From an uncultured Eubacteriales bacterium (GTDB lineage: Bacteria; Bacillota; Clostridia; Christensenellales; Aristaeellaceae): a stretch of 42,742 nt of DNA. Below the pieces are notes generated by a model. It made no database searches and had not been told where the DNA came from. It saw only the letters and a list, made by a program, of their open reading frames with translations. This document shows, one piece after another, positions 1-8,016 of this stretch. How positions within the stretch are numbered: the first letter of the stretch is position 1; each line of letters begins with the position of its first letter. The stretch is taken from NCBI GenBank assembly GCA_902798105.1, contig CADBVG010000003.1, positions 22,211-64,952 of the forward strand, written 5' to 3'. The position numbers and the translations under genes were made by a program.

Positions 1-38
1 TCCCTTAAATCAAACAAATCCGTCAGGATTTGGTCCAC

Positions 39-66
39 CCCCTAAAACCTAACCCCTAAAACCTAA
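39..66. repeat. Tandem 14-bp direct repeat, two perfect copies
   Basis: The 14-mer CCCCTAAAACCTAA occurs twice back to back (39-52 and 53-66) and is followed by a degenerate third start. No coding frame is apparent. It lies directly beside the inverted repeat at 73-111, so the two may belong to one intergenic element. Its function is unknown. Confidence 0.7.
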
Positions 67-72
67 TCCCTC

Positions 73-111
73 AATTCTGATTTATCGAGCCCTGCTCGAT
101 AAATCAGAATT
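73..111. repeat. 18-bp perfect inverted repeat, 3-nt loop
   Basis: Positions 73-90 and 94-111 are perfect reverse complements separated by CCT. Neither side has a clear T-tract, so it is a poor intrinsic terminator, although it lies downstream of the minus-strand glyA and could protect the mRNA 3' end. The 13-mer ACTGAACAGTTAC, found at other intergenic repeats here, starts at 120. Confidence 0.7.
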
Positions 112-157
112 TGCCTGGGACTGAACAGTTACAATATATGAAGCAAATGCAATTGCA

Positions 158-178
158 GGGGCGGCGATGCGCCGCCCC
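158..178. repeat. REP-like GC palindrome (GGGGCGGCG-ATG-CGCCGCCCC)
   Basis: A 9-bp perfect stem with an ATG loop. The same core (GGGCGGCG-ATG-CGCCGCCC) recurs at 17303-17327 and a close relative is at 35526-35549. All three lie just outside the 3' end of a minus-strand gene (glyA here), which suggests a dispersed intergenic palindrome family. Confidence 0.7.
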
Positions 179-235
179 TACGTATTATGCTGGGTTATTC
201 ATTTTGAAAAAGGCACTTGATTATCCGCACCTGCT

Positions 236-1483
236 TTATTCGTACAGCGGGAAGCGCTTGCACAGGTCGTCAACGCGCTCAATGATCTCAGATCGCTTAT
301 TCTCGAAATCGTTCGCCGCCATCGCCAGCAGCTCGCCCACTTCCCGAGCCTCCGCCTTCCGGAAGCCCCTTGCGGTAATCGCGGGGGTACCCACGCGGAT
401 GCCGGAGGTCTCGCTGGCGTTGCGGGGATCGCCGGGAATCTTGTTCTTGTTTACAGTGATGTGCACCGAATCCAGCCGCTCCTCCAGCTCGCGGCCGCTG
501 AATTCGGCCTCCTTCAGGTCAATCAGCATCAGGTGGTTGTCAGTGCCGCCGGTGACCAGCTTCATGCCGTTCTCCAGCAGCGCGTCCGCCATGGTCCTGG
601 CGTTGACAATGATCTGGCGCTGATAATCCCTGAATTCCGGCTTCAGCGCCTCGCCCAGCACGACGGCCTTGGCGGCGATGACGTGCATCAGCGGGCCGCC
701 CTGGGTGCCGGGGAATATGGCGCTGTTGATCTTCTTGGCAATGTCGGCGTCATTGGTCAGGATCATGCCGCCCCGGGGACCGCGCAGCGTCTTGTGGTTG
801 GTGGTGGTCACCACGTCGGCGTAGGGAATCGGGCTGGGATGCTCGCCCGCGGCCACGAGGCCCGCGATGTGGGCGATGTCCACCATGAAGTAGGCCCCGA
901 CCTCCCTGGCGATCTCGCTGAACTTTTTAAAGTCGATGACCCGGGGATAGGCGGAAGCGCCGGCGATGATCATCTTTGGGCGATGCTCCAGGGCCAGGTC
1001 GCGCACCTGGTCATAGTCGATCAGACCGGTAACCGGGTCGCAGCCGTAGGACACGCTGTTGTAGATCTTGCCGGAGAAGCTGGCCTTCGCGCCGTGGGTC
1101 AGGTGGCCGCCGCAGCTCAGGTCCATGCCCATCACGGTATCGCCGGGCTGGCACAGCGCCAGGTATACCGCCGAATTGGCCTGGGAGCCGCTGTGAGGCT
1201 GCACGTTGGCATATTCCACGCCGAACAGCTGCTTGGCGCGCTCGATGCAGATGTTTTCCACCTCATCCACGTATTCGCAGCCGCCGTAATAGCGATGCCC
1301 CGGATAGCCCTCGGCGTACTTGTTCGTCAACACCGAGCCCATGGCGGCCATGACCGGCTCGGTCACGATGTTCTCCGACGCGATCAGCTCCAGATTGCGG
1401 CGCTGGCGCTCCAACTCCTTCAACATGATCCCGCCGATTTCCGGGTCGTACTGGCGAATGAATTCCATGCTCTCCTGTACCAT
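236..1483 (-). CDS. glyA: Serine hydroxymethyltransferase
   Basis: PLP enzyme of 415 aa that interconverts serine plus tetrahydrofolate with glycine plus 5,10-methylene-THF, feeding one-carbon units to thymidylate and purine synthesis. Visible family signatures are [10 protein letters not shown] near residues 31-40, the [13 protein letters not shown] segment at about 56-68, and the PLP-lysine motif [14 protein letters not shown] with the Schiff-base lysine at about K231. The length is typical. The reading frame stays open far upstream, but that part is riboswitch RNA. The ATG at 1483 is preceded by GGAGG seven bases upstream and begins at the expected N-terminus. It is a single-gene unit under a glycine riboswitch, an intrinsic terminator and a strong promoter at 1772-1800. 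No unusual residues are seen. Confidence 0.97.
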   Translation of the reverse strand: MVQESMEFIRQYDPEIGGIMLKELERQRRNLELIASENIVTEPVMAAMGSVLTNKYAEGYPGHRYYGGCEYVDEVENICIERAKQLFGVEYANVQPHSGSQANSAVYLALCQPGDTVMGMDLSCGGHLTHGAKASFSGKIYNSVSYGCDPVTGLIDYDQVRDLALEHRPKMIIAGASAYPRVIDFKKFSEIAREVGAYFMVDIAHIAGLVAAGEHPSPIPYADVVTTTNHKTLRGPRGGMILTNDADIAKKINSAIFPGTQGGPLMHVIAAKAVVLGEALKPEFRDYQRQIIVNARTMADALLENGMKLVTGGTDNHLMLIDLKEAEFSGRELEERLDSVHITVNKNKIPGDPRNASETSGIRVGTPAITARGFRKAEAREVGELLAMAANDFENKRSEIIERVDDLCKRFPLYE

Positions 1484-1501
1484 GCTACTGCCTCCATGCC
1501 A

Positions 1502-1533
1502 TAAAAAATCCGACCGGTTCAGACAACCGGCCG
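1502..1533 (-). terminator. Intrinsic terminator in the glyA leader (riboswitch expression platform)
   Basis: On the minus strand a 9-bp stem (CGGCCGGTT with AACCGGTCG, one G-U pair, loop GTCTG) is followed by GATTTTTT. It lies between the glycine aptamers and the glyA ribosome binding site, so it is the likely switching element. Confidence 0.8.
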
Positions 1534-1565
1534 CGCAGATTCCCCCCATGCCATGCACGGGAAAA

Positions 1566-1740
1566 AATGAACGCTCTGTCCTTTTGCCTGAGAGATTCAC
1601 CCGACACCCCTGTGCCCGGCTTTCACCTTCGGCCCCCGCAGCGCGGGCGTCTCCAGAGTGCCGTCCGCTCACAGTCCTCATTCCCCGGGGAACGCCTGAG
1701 AGTGTCTCTCCTTCGGCGGGACCATGTCCGCTCTCCTGCA
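1566..1740 (-). promoter_or_regulatory. Tandem glycine riboswitch (gcvT motif) controlling glyA
   Basis: Read on the minus strand, the leader holds two copies of the glycine aptamer core: GCCGAAGGAGAG followed by CTCTCAGGC in the first, and GCCGAAGGTGAAAG followed by TCTCTCAGGCAAAAGGACAG in the second. The first aptamer closes with a variant CACTCTGGAGAC. The two lie head to tail with a short linker, the classic cooperative glycine riboswitch layout. A terminator hairpin and then glyA follow, so control is probably by transcription termination. The direction of the response cannot be read with certainty; most glycine switches of this type turn expression on when glycine binds. Confidence 0.93.
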
Positions 1741-1771
1741 AGCATCAAACGGCTTCTATTCAATTGCCTGT

Positions 1772-1800
1772 ATTATAGCACCTGCCGGCGCATGAGTCAA
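1772..1800 (-). promoter_or_regulatory. glyA promoter
   Basis: TTGACT (1795-1800) and TATAAT (1772-1777) on the minus strand with a 17-bp spacer, about 30 bp upstream of the riboswitch. Confidence 0.85.
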
Positions 1801-1831
1801 TGAAGATCAGGTAAAACAGCCCCGGCCGCGC

Positions 1832-1860
1832 TTGCGGGGCACCGCCAAATCATGTATTAT
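1832..1860 (+). promoter_or_regulatory. Probable promoter of the TK-GNAT gene
   Basis: TTGCGG (1832-1837) and TATTAT (1855-1860) with a 17-bp spacer, about 40 bp upstream of the start codon. Confidence 0.55.
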
Positions 1861-1901
1861 ATCAAAGGTACCACCGACAAACAAGAAGGGAAAAAGACGA
1901 C

Positions 1902-2894
1902 ATGGCCAAGCTTTACTTCCGATATGGCGCGATGGGGTCCTCCAAGACCGCCAACGCCATCATGGTGCAATACAACTACCAGGAGCGGGGGCAGAACGCC
2001 CTGATGCTCAAGCCCCGGCTGGACAACCGGGACGGCGACCGCACGGTGGGCTCGCGCTCGGGGCTGAACGCCCCCTGCCGCTATGTGGAGGAACTGGATA
2101 GCATCGACCTGACCACCTGTGACTGCGTGATCGTGGACGAGGCCCAATTCCTCACCAAGGCCCAGGTGCAACGCCTGGTGGACATCGTGGACGACCTGGG
2201 CATACCCGTCATCTGCTACGGCCTGCGGGCGGACTTCCAGGGCAACCTGTTCGAGGGCAGCCACTGGCTGATGGCCTGGGCCGATTCCATCGAGGAGATC
2301 AAGACCGTCTGCTGGTGCGGACGTAAGGCCATCATGAACGCCCGGGTGGCGAACGGCGTGGTGGTGAAGTCCGGCGAGCAGATCGTGCTGGGCGGCAACG
2401 AAAGCTATGTGGCGCTGTGCCGCAGGCACTGGTCAAGGGGTGAGCTGGCCCCAATGGAGATTCGCCGGATCTCCACCGGCAAGGAAACCTACATGCCGCT
2501 GCTGCTGGAGGCCGACCCCAGCCGGGAGATGATCGAAGGATACCTGGACGCGGGCGAGCTGTACGCGCTGATGGTAAACGGACAGACCTGCGCCGTGGCT
2601 GTCGTTGCCAAGCGGGAGGACGGCGCATGGGAAATCAAAAACCTGGCCGTCGCCCCACAGACGCGTGGCAAGGGCTACGGCGTGCGGTTGCTCGGACACC
2701 TGTTCAAGGTACTCTCCGCCCGGTGTGACCGGCTGTACGTGGGCACCAGCGAGGGCAACGCGCCCTTTTACGAGAAGTATGGCTTTGCCAGGGACGGCGT
2801 GATCGAGGGGTTCTTTGAGAAACACTATCCCGAGCCGGTCATCGAAAACGGCAAGACGCTGAAGGATATGATCGTCATGGTGAAGAAGCTGTAA
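1902..2894 (+). CDS. tdk: Thymidine kinase fused to a GNAT N-acetyltransferase domain
   Basis: A 330-aa protein in two parts. Residues 1-184 are a complete type II thymidine kinase (ATP + thymidine to dTMP, pyrimidine salvage). It has the P-loop GAMGSSKT at 9-16, Walker B DEAQF at 79-83, zinc-site candidates C137-x-C139 and C173/H176, and the lasso signature GEQIVLGGNESY at about 158-169. Residues 185-330 form a GNAT domain with the acetyl-CoA loop VAPQTRGKGYG at 250-260 and the C-terminal NAPFYEKYGF motif. Bacterial TKs normally stop near 190-200 aa, so the GNAT is a genuine extra domain in the same frame. Start: ATG with AGAAGGG upstream. An internal ATG at 2454 (residue 185), with a GGGGTGAG tract ahead, could give a free GNAT. 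The acetylation substrate is unknown. Confidence 0.9.
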   Translation: MAKLYFRYGAMGSSKTANAIMVQYNYQERGQNALMLKPRLDNRDGDRTVGSRSGLNAPCRYVEELDSIDLTTCDCVIVDEAQFLTKAQVQRLVDIVDDLGIPVICYGLRADFQGNLFEGSHWLMAWADSIEEIKTVCWCGRKAIMNARVANGVVVKSGEQIVLGGNESYVALCRRHWSRGELAPMEIRRISTGKETYMPLLLEADPSREMIEGYLDAGELYALMVNGQTCAVAVVAKREDGAWEIKNLAVAPQTRGKGYGVRLLGHLFKVLSARCDRLYVGTSEGNAPFYEKYGFARDGVIEGFFEKHYPEPVIENGKTLKDMIVMVKKL

Positions 2895-3181
2895 GGAAAT
2901 ACCGCGCAATTAAGGTGGTCAGCTGGCGAGTGATTTTTTCGTCAGGCGCTCTTGCAGATTTTGAAGGTTTACTGGCGGTAAATCAAAAAATGGCGGAAAA
3001 GGCACCGCCAGATGTGCCGCCGTATTGTGCGGTAGTTCCGTAACACAAATCACCAAATCTGTGGTATATTGTAGCGGCGGCGCCTGCGCCGCCATCGGTC
3101 ATCCGACGTGAGCGGAGAACCATGGCAGCGCAGGTACCGCCGCTATATTTACCGCACTGTAAAAGGGTGCCCTACGCCGTT
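2895..3181. other. Intergenic region with inverted repeats, no gene
   Basis: It contains CTGGCGGT (2972-2979) repeated inverted at 3004-3011. It also holds a roughly 86-bp element (about 3065-3150) whose ends, TATATTGTAGCGGCGG and CCGCCGCTATATTTA, are near-perfect inverted repeats. Inside that element is the palindrome GGCGGCGC-CT-GCGCCGCC (3076-3093). The element looks like a small non-autonomous repeat. No supported ORF was found. Confidence 0.6.
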
Positions 3182-5491
3182 TCAATTCTCACTTTCCCTC
3201 CAGAACGCCTCCAAACCCTTCTTCAACTCGCTCAGCTTCTTCACGTCCCGCACGTCCCAGTGGGGCGGCATCAGCAGGCGGTACTTCTCCTGGCGGTAGC
3301 GCATGTCCATCAGCAGCACCACGCCCCGGTCCGTCTCGGTGCGGATCACCCGGCCCGCGGCCTGGAGCACCCGCCGAAGGCCGGGATAGACGTAGGCCGC
3401 GTCATGGCCGCCGCCGTCGCCGTCGTCCAGCTGCTCCTGCAGCAGCTCTCGCTCGAAGCTGATCTGGGGTATGCCCGTGGAGACGATGGCCGCGCCGGAC
3501 AGCCGATCGTCGGGCAGGTCCACGCCCTCGGCGAACACGCCGCCCAGCACCACGAAGCCCACCAGGCTCGCTGTGGGCGCGGGCTGGAAGCGCTCGATGA
3601 ACTCCAGCCGCGCCTTCTCCCCCATCCCCGACTGCTGGCAAATGACCTCGTCATAGGGCCAGAGCATCCGGTAGCGTCGAAACGCCTGGGTCATGTAAGC
3701 ATAGGAAGGAAAGCAGGCCAAATAGTTTCCCGGCTTCGCCCCGGCCATCGCGTGGATGACCTGGCATACGGCGCTGAGCGTGCGCTCCCGGTCCTTCATA
3801 CCCACGGCCACGGGCATCCGGGCCACGTACAGGTTTTCCGGCGGGAACGGGGATTCCAGCCGCAGGGACGTGTCCGCCTCGCCGTCCGCGCCCAGCATAG
3901 ACGCGTAGTATTCCATCGGCGCGAGGGTGGCGGAGAACAGCGCGCTGCCGCCAACCCTCGAGAGGGTCTTGCGCAGGTGATTGGACGGATCGAAGCACCA
4001 CAGCCGCACGGACAGGTACTTCTCCCCCGGCAGGATCAGCGCACGATAGGCGTCCTCGTCGAACAGCTTCGACACCCGCACAAACCACTGCACGTCGTAA
4101 ATGAAGTCCACCAGCTCCGGCTCCACCGGTTCCAGCTCCATGGCGATCTCAGCAAACCGCTTTGCCGCCCCGACGATGGTCTCGGGCAGGTCGGAGCTGT
4201 ACTCCTGCTCCGCGTCGGCGTCCTGCAGCGCTGCCAGCAATTCCCCCAGCAGCCCCGCCATCGGGCTGTCCGGACCCTCGAACTGAACCACCAGGTCGCG
4301 CACGAAGCCCCCTTTCTCCCCGGACAGCTCCGCCGAAAGCATGTCCCGGGCCCGGTCGGCCAGGTTGTGGGCCTCATCCACCAACAGCCCCGCCCGGGAC
4401 TTGCCGTCGAAATAGCGCTTCAGCCGCACCTTCGGATCGAATACGTAATTGTAGTCACAGATGACCACGTCGGCGTTCTCAGAGATGTCCAGGGACAGCT
4501 CGAAGGGGCACAGCTCGTGCTCCCGGGCCAGGTCGGCGATGGCTTCGGCATCCAGACGCTGCAATGAAAGGGCCTCCCGCAGGGCATCCCGCCGCCGGTC
4601 GTAGTAGCCCGCCGCCAGCTGGCAGCCCATGCAGTCCGCCTTGCCCATCGGGCAGACCTTTTCCTTGGCGGTGATGGTCACGCTGCGCAACGCCAGCCCC
4701 CCGGCGCGCATCAGCTGGAGGGCGTCCTCAGCAGCCCTGCGGCCGGTGGTGCGGGCGGTGAGGTAGAATATCGCCGTCACATGGCCCTTGCCCAGCGCCT
4801 TAAGCGCCCCGAACAGCGCCGCGGCGGTCTTGCCGATGCCGGTGGGCGCTTCGATCAGGGCGTTGGCGTGGTCCCGCATGGCGGTATACACCGCCGCGGC
4901 CATGTCCCGCTGGCCCTCCCGGTAGCTCTCAAAGGGAAATGCCAGGGCATCCAGCGTGGGCCGGGAGCGATCCTTCCAGTCGTCCACCGCGGCGATCCAA
5001 CGCAGGTAGGGCACGGCATAGGCCATCAGCCGCTCCTCCAACTCCCAGGCGTTGTAATCCTCGCTGAATTCCCGCTTTTTGCCGTCCATGCGGGCATAGG
5101 TCAGGTGAACCTCCGCCTGGTCGATTCCCCGGTTCAGGCAGAACAGCGCCGCGTAGATCTCCCCCTGGGCCCAGTGGGCGGGCCAGTCGTACTTGAGTAT
5201 GTTGGATGGATTCTTAGCGGTGGTCTTGATCTCCAGCACCCGCACGACCTCCCGGTCGATATAAACCCCGTCTGCCCTGCCGTGGATCCGCAGTATGTGG
5301 CCGTCGATGGGAATGTCCCTGGACACGGCGACCTCGCTGTCCCAGCTGGGCGGCAGCAACTCCTGCAGCGCCTGGTGGCCTCGCACGCCCTCGCGCATGC
5401 GGGCTGCCACTCGGCGAGCCGGTATCAGGTCGCCCTTTTCAAAGGCGAATTCCGCCAGCGTTCGCACACTGACCGAATGTATTTTTTGCAC
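3182..5491 (-). CDS. Fe-S XPD/DinG-type DNA helicase with N-terminal PD-(D/E)XK nuclease domain
   Basis: A 769-aa ATP-dependent superfamily 2 helicase. The N-terminal about 190 residues look like a Cas4/RecB-type PD-(D/E)XK nuclease: D74, the E87-I-K89 motif and a Q109xxxY113 motif. Then come Walker A (APTGIGKT, about 215-222), four iron-sulfur cysteines C280, C287, C290 and C328 in the XPD/DinG position, the DEAH box at 372-375, and the C-terminal motif VI AAGRVIRTETDRG. A repair role on branched or damaged DNA is inferred; I cannot name a specific pathway. The start is the GTG at 5491 with GGGAG six bases upstream. The frame stays open to an ATG (5515) and a GTG (5524), but neither has a ribosome binding site. 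It is transcribed alone, divergently from manA. Confidence 0.85.
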   Translation of the reverse strand: MQKIHSVSVRTLAEFAFEKGDLIPARRVAARMREGVRGHQALQELLPPSWDSEVAVSRDIPIDGHILRIHGRADGVYIDREVVRVLEIKTTAKNPSNILKYDWPAHWAQGEIYAALFCLNRGIDQAEVHLTYARMDGKKREFSEDYNAWELEERLMAYAVPYLRWIAAVDDWKDRSRPTLDALAFPFESYREGQRDMAAAVYTAMRDHANALIEAPTGIGKTAAALFGALKALGKGHVTAIFYLTARTTGRRAAEDALQLMRAGGLALRSVTITAKEKVCPMGKADCMGCQLAAGYYDRRRDALREALSLQRLDAEAIADLAREHELCPFELSLDISENADVVICDYNYVFDPKVRLKRYFDGKSRAGLLVDEAHNLADRARDMLSAELSGEKGGFVRDLVVQFEGPDSPMAGLLGELLAALQDADAEQEYSSDLPETIVGAAKRFAEIAMELEPVEPELVDFIYDVQWFVRVSKLFDEDAYRALILPGEKYLSVRLWCFDPSNHLRKTLSRVGGSALFSATLAPMEYYASMLGADGEADTSLRLESPFPPENLYVARMPVAVGMKDRERTLSAVCQVIHAMAGAKPGNYLACFPSYAYMTQAFRRYRMLWPYDEVICQQSGMGEKARLEFIERFQPAPTASLVGFVVLGGVFAEGVDLPDDRLSGAAIVSTGIPQISFERELLQEQLDDGDGGGHDAAYVYPGLRRVLQAAGRVIRTETDRGVVLLMDMRYRQEKYRLLMPPHWDVRDVKKLSELKKGLEAFWRESEN

Positions 5492-5559
5492 AGTCTTCTC
5501 CCTTTCCCTTGACATAACGGTCACATCATGTTACATTAAGATTGTCTGGGGCGATTATA

Positions 5560-5590
5560 CTGACATAGATACCCCGTGTACCAGTATAAT
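5560..5590 (+). promoter_or_regulatory. Possible manA promoter
   Basis: CTGACA (5560-5565) and a perfect TATAAT (5585-5590), but with a long 19-bp spacer. It is the best candidate between the helicase and manA. Confidence 0.35.
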
Positions 5591-5669
5591 TCACACAGGC
5601 AGCTTTTGCAAGCGCTTTCCGATGCCGACAGGCGGGTGGAAACGCGCAAAAAAGAAGGAGGATGTGAAC

Positions 5670-6683
5670 ATGACTTTATATCCACTTTTGATGGCGCCCA
5701 CTTTCCGACACGGCGAAGAGACCCCCTGGGGTGGTCACATGCTGCGCGACACGCTGATGAAGGACGCGCCCGACGGCGCCACCGGCGAGAGCCTTGAGAT
5801 CTCGGCCCTGCCGGGACACGAGAGCATGGTGGCCAACGGCGTACATGCCGGTAAGCCCCTCTCCCGCATGATCGAGCTGTGGGGCGACGCCCTGACGGGC
5901 CATACCGGCGGGGAATTCCCGCTGCTGCTGAAGCTGCTGGACACGCTGATGCCCCTGTCGGTACAGGTGCACCCAGACGACGCCTATGCAGCGAAGCATG
6001 AAAACAAGAGCGGCAAGAGCGAGGCCTGGATCATACTCAACGCCGAGCCTGGCGCGCGAATCGTCTACGGCGTGGACACCCAGGGCGAGCCGCTGGAAAA
6101 GGTGGTGGCCGAGGGCCGGATCGAGGATTGCCTGCGCTGGAAAAACGTGCGCCCAGGCGACGTGTACTACATCCCCGAGGGCATGGTCCATGCCGTTGGC
6201 GAGGGCATACTGTGCTACGAAATCGGGCAGTCTACCGATATCAACTACCGCCTGTGGGACTGGGGCCGGGTTTTCGCCGACGGCAAACCCCGCGAACTCC
6301 AGGTGGAGAAGGCCCTGGACGTGTGCCGTTCTGACCTGCATCTGGAGAAAAACGAGGGCACCACGGTGCTGTGCAGGGGCGGCAGCCGCACCTATTACAT
6401 CTGCGACAGTCACTTCGAGCTGTGCCGCCTGAACCTGTCCGGCAATATGCCCCTGGAAAGCGGCAGGATGCTGTTCCTGACCCCGATGGGCCCCTGCACC
6501 CTGCGCTGGGGCGACGATGAAATGACGCTTGACGCCTTTGACAGCGTGCTGGTACCCGCAGGCCTGGAGGGCGTGGTGCTGGAGGGCGACACCAAGGTGC
6601 TGGTGTCCTGCCTGCCCGACCGGGAGAAGCTGATCGCCGAGCTGGGCTACCGCGCCGAGAACGTGGCGGGGTTGGTACAATAG
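5670..6683 (+). CDS. manA: Mannose-6-phosphate isomerase, class I
   Basis: A zinc-dependent isomerase of 337 aa that interconverts mannose-6-phosphate and fructose-6-phosphate, linking mannose use and GDP-mannose supply to glycolysis. It shows the cupin metal-site segment VQVHPDDAYA, KSEAWIIL, and the catalytic stretch YYIPEGMVHAVGEGILCYEIGQ followed by DINYRLWDWGR. The short firmicute length and the compact C-terminal cupin are as expected. The frame is open further upstream, but AAGGAGG lies eight bases before the ATG at 5670 and this gives the family N-terminus. The CorC-like gene follows after 89 bp with no clear promoter between, so the two may be co-transcribed. Confidence 0.93.
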   Translation: MTLYPLLMAPTFRHGEETPWGGHMLRDTLMKDAPDGATGESLEISALPGHESMVANGVHAGKPLSRMIELWGDALTGHTGGEFPLLLKLLDTLMPLSVQVHPDDAYAAKHENKSGKSEAWIILNAEPGARIVYGVDTQGEPLEKVVAEGRIEDCLRWKNVRPGDVYYIPEGMVHAVGEGILCYEIGQSTDINYRLWDWGRVFADGKPRELQVEKALDVCRSDLHLEKNEGTTVLCRGGSRTYYICDSHFELCRLNLSGNMPLESGRMLFLTPMGPCTLRWGDDEMTLDAFDSVLVPAGLEGVVLEGDTKVLVSCLPDREKLIAELGYRAENVAGLVQ

Positions 6684-6772
6684 AGCGCGCGTTGGCAGCT
6701 GGCTGCCGCCGCTTCAAAACCACCATGACGCCAATGATAACCGCTTTACAACAAGGAGCGTGACAGTCCGTA

Positions 6773-8011
6773 ATGGACGAAAACGGCACATTGATACTCG
6801 CCCTGATTGCCCTCGTGGCCATGTCCGCCTTCTTCTCCGCCTCGGAAACGGCCTACACCAGCCTGAACCGGGCGCGGCTGAAGGCCATGGCCAACGGGGG
6901 CAACCGGCGTGCCGCGAAGGTACTGGCCCTGGCCGATGATTACGACAGGCTGCTTTCCGGCATACTGGTGGGCAACAACATCGTGAATATTCTTTCCGCG
7001 TCTCTGGCGACGGTGCTGTTTGTGCGCCTCCTCGGCGGCGCGGGCGTGTCTGTTTCCACGGCGGTGATGACGGTGGTCGTGCTGATGTTCGGTGAGATCG
7101 CCCCCAAGACCATCGCCAAGGACCGTCCTGAACAGGTGGCGCTGGCGGTCTACCCGCTGCTCAGCGCCATATTGTTCTTGCTGACCCCCATTGTGTTCCT
7201 GACCACCTGCTGGCAGAAGCTGATCTACAGGATCATTCCGCCCTCGAAGGACCGGGGCCTCAACGAGGAGGAGCTGATCACCATCGTTGAGGAAGCCGAG
7301 AACGAAGGCGAGATCGACAAGCACGAGGGCGAGCTGATCCGCTCGGCCATTGAATTCAACGACATGACCGCCGAGGACATACTCACCCCCCGGGTGGATA
7401 TCGTCTCTGCGGAGCTGCACGACACCCCCGAAGTCATCGCCAAGATTTTCCAAGAGAGCGGGTGCTCCAGGATTCCCGTATACGAAGACAACATCGACAA
7501 CATCGTGGGCATACTCCACGAGAAGGACTTCTACCGCCTGAGGGACAAGTCCCCCCTCAGGGACATGATGACAAAGCCACTGTGCGTGGTGCCATCTACC
7601 CAGCTGGCCGTGCTGCTGAAGCTGTTGCAGCGAACGAAGAACCACATGGCCGTCGTGGTGGACGAGTACGGCGGCGTGGTGGGCATCGTCACGATGGAGG
7701 ACATACTGGAAGAGCTGGTGGGCGAAATCTGGGACGAACACGACGAAGTGGTAGAGGATATCATCCAGCTATCTGAGGACGAATGGCGGGTCAACGGCAG
7801 CGCAAGCCTGGATGATTTGCGCCAGTGCCTGCCCATCGGAAATGAATTTGAATCCGTCACTGTGAACGGGTGGGTATTGGAAGTGCTGGGCCACCTGCCC
7901 CAGCAGGGGGATACCTTCGATTACAACCACCTGCACGTCACCGTGGAGCGGGTCGCCCGACGCCGGGTGGAGCAGGTCAGGATCAAAAGGGCCAAACCGG
8001 CAGAGGAGTAA
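6773..8011 (+). CDS. CorC/CNNM-type membrane protein (DUF21 plus CBS pair plus CorC_HlyC)
   Basis: A 412-aa integral membrane protein of the family once called hemolysin-like, now linked to magnesium or other divalent cation efflux. Residues 1 to about 190 are a DUF21 transmembrane domain with [17 protein letters not shown] at the start, [12 protein letters not shown], and [15 protein letters not shown]. Tandem CBS domains lie at about 205-320 and contain the [10 protein letters not shown] and [29 protein letters not shown] signatures. A CorC_HlyC domain occupies about 335-410. The ATG at 6773 lies about 14 bases after AAGGAG, a long spacing, but no better in-frame start was found. RNase R starts 5 bp after the stop. 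The transported ion is not readable from sequence. Confidence 0.9.
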   Translation: MDENGTLILALIALVAMSAFFSASETAYTSLNRARLKAMANGGNRRAAKVLALADDYDRLLSGILVGNNIVNILSASLATVLFVRLLGGAGVSVSTAVMTVVVLMFGEIAPKTIAKDRPEQVALAVYPLLSAILFLLTPIVFLTTCWQKLIYRIIPPSKDRGLNEEELITIVEEAENEGEIDKHEGELIRSAIEFNDMTAEDILTPRVDIVSAELHDTPEVIAKIFQESGCSRIPVYEDNIDNIVGILHEKDFYRLRDKSPLRDMMTKPLCVVPSTQLAVLLKLLQRTKNHMAVVVDEYGGVVGIVTMEDILEELVGEIWDEHDEVVEDIIQLSEDEWRVNGSASLDDLRQCLPIGNEFESVTVNGWVLEVLGHLPQQGDTFDYNHLHVTVERVARRRVEQVRIKRAKPAEE

Positions 8012-8016
8012 TTGCC

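Noticed and set aside
73-111. Intrinsic terminator of glyA
   Set aside because: The stem is perfect but neither strand has a T-tract directly after it, and it is more than 120 bp beyond the stop.
3122-4567. A 481-codon plus-strand frame opposite the helicase
   Set aside because: Low-complexity His/Gln/Arg-rich translation typical of an antisense shadow; it starts within an intergenic repeat.
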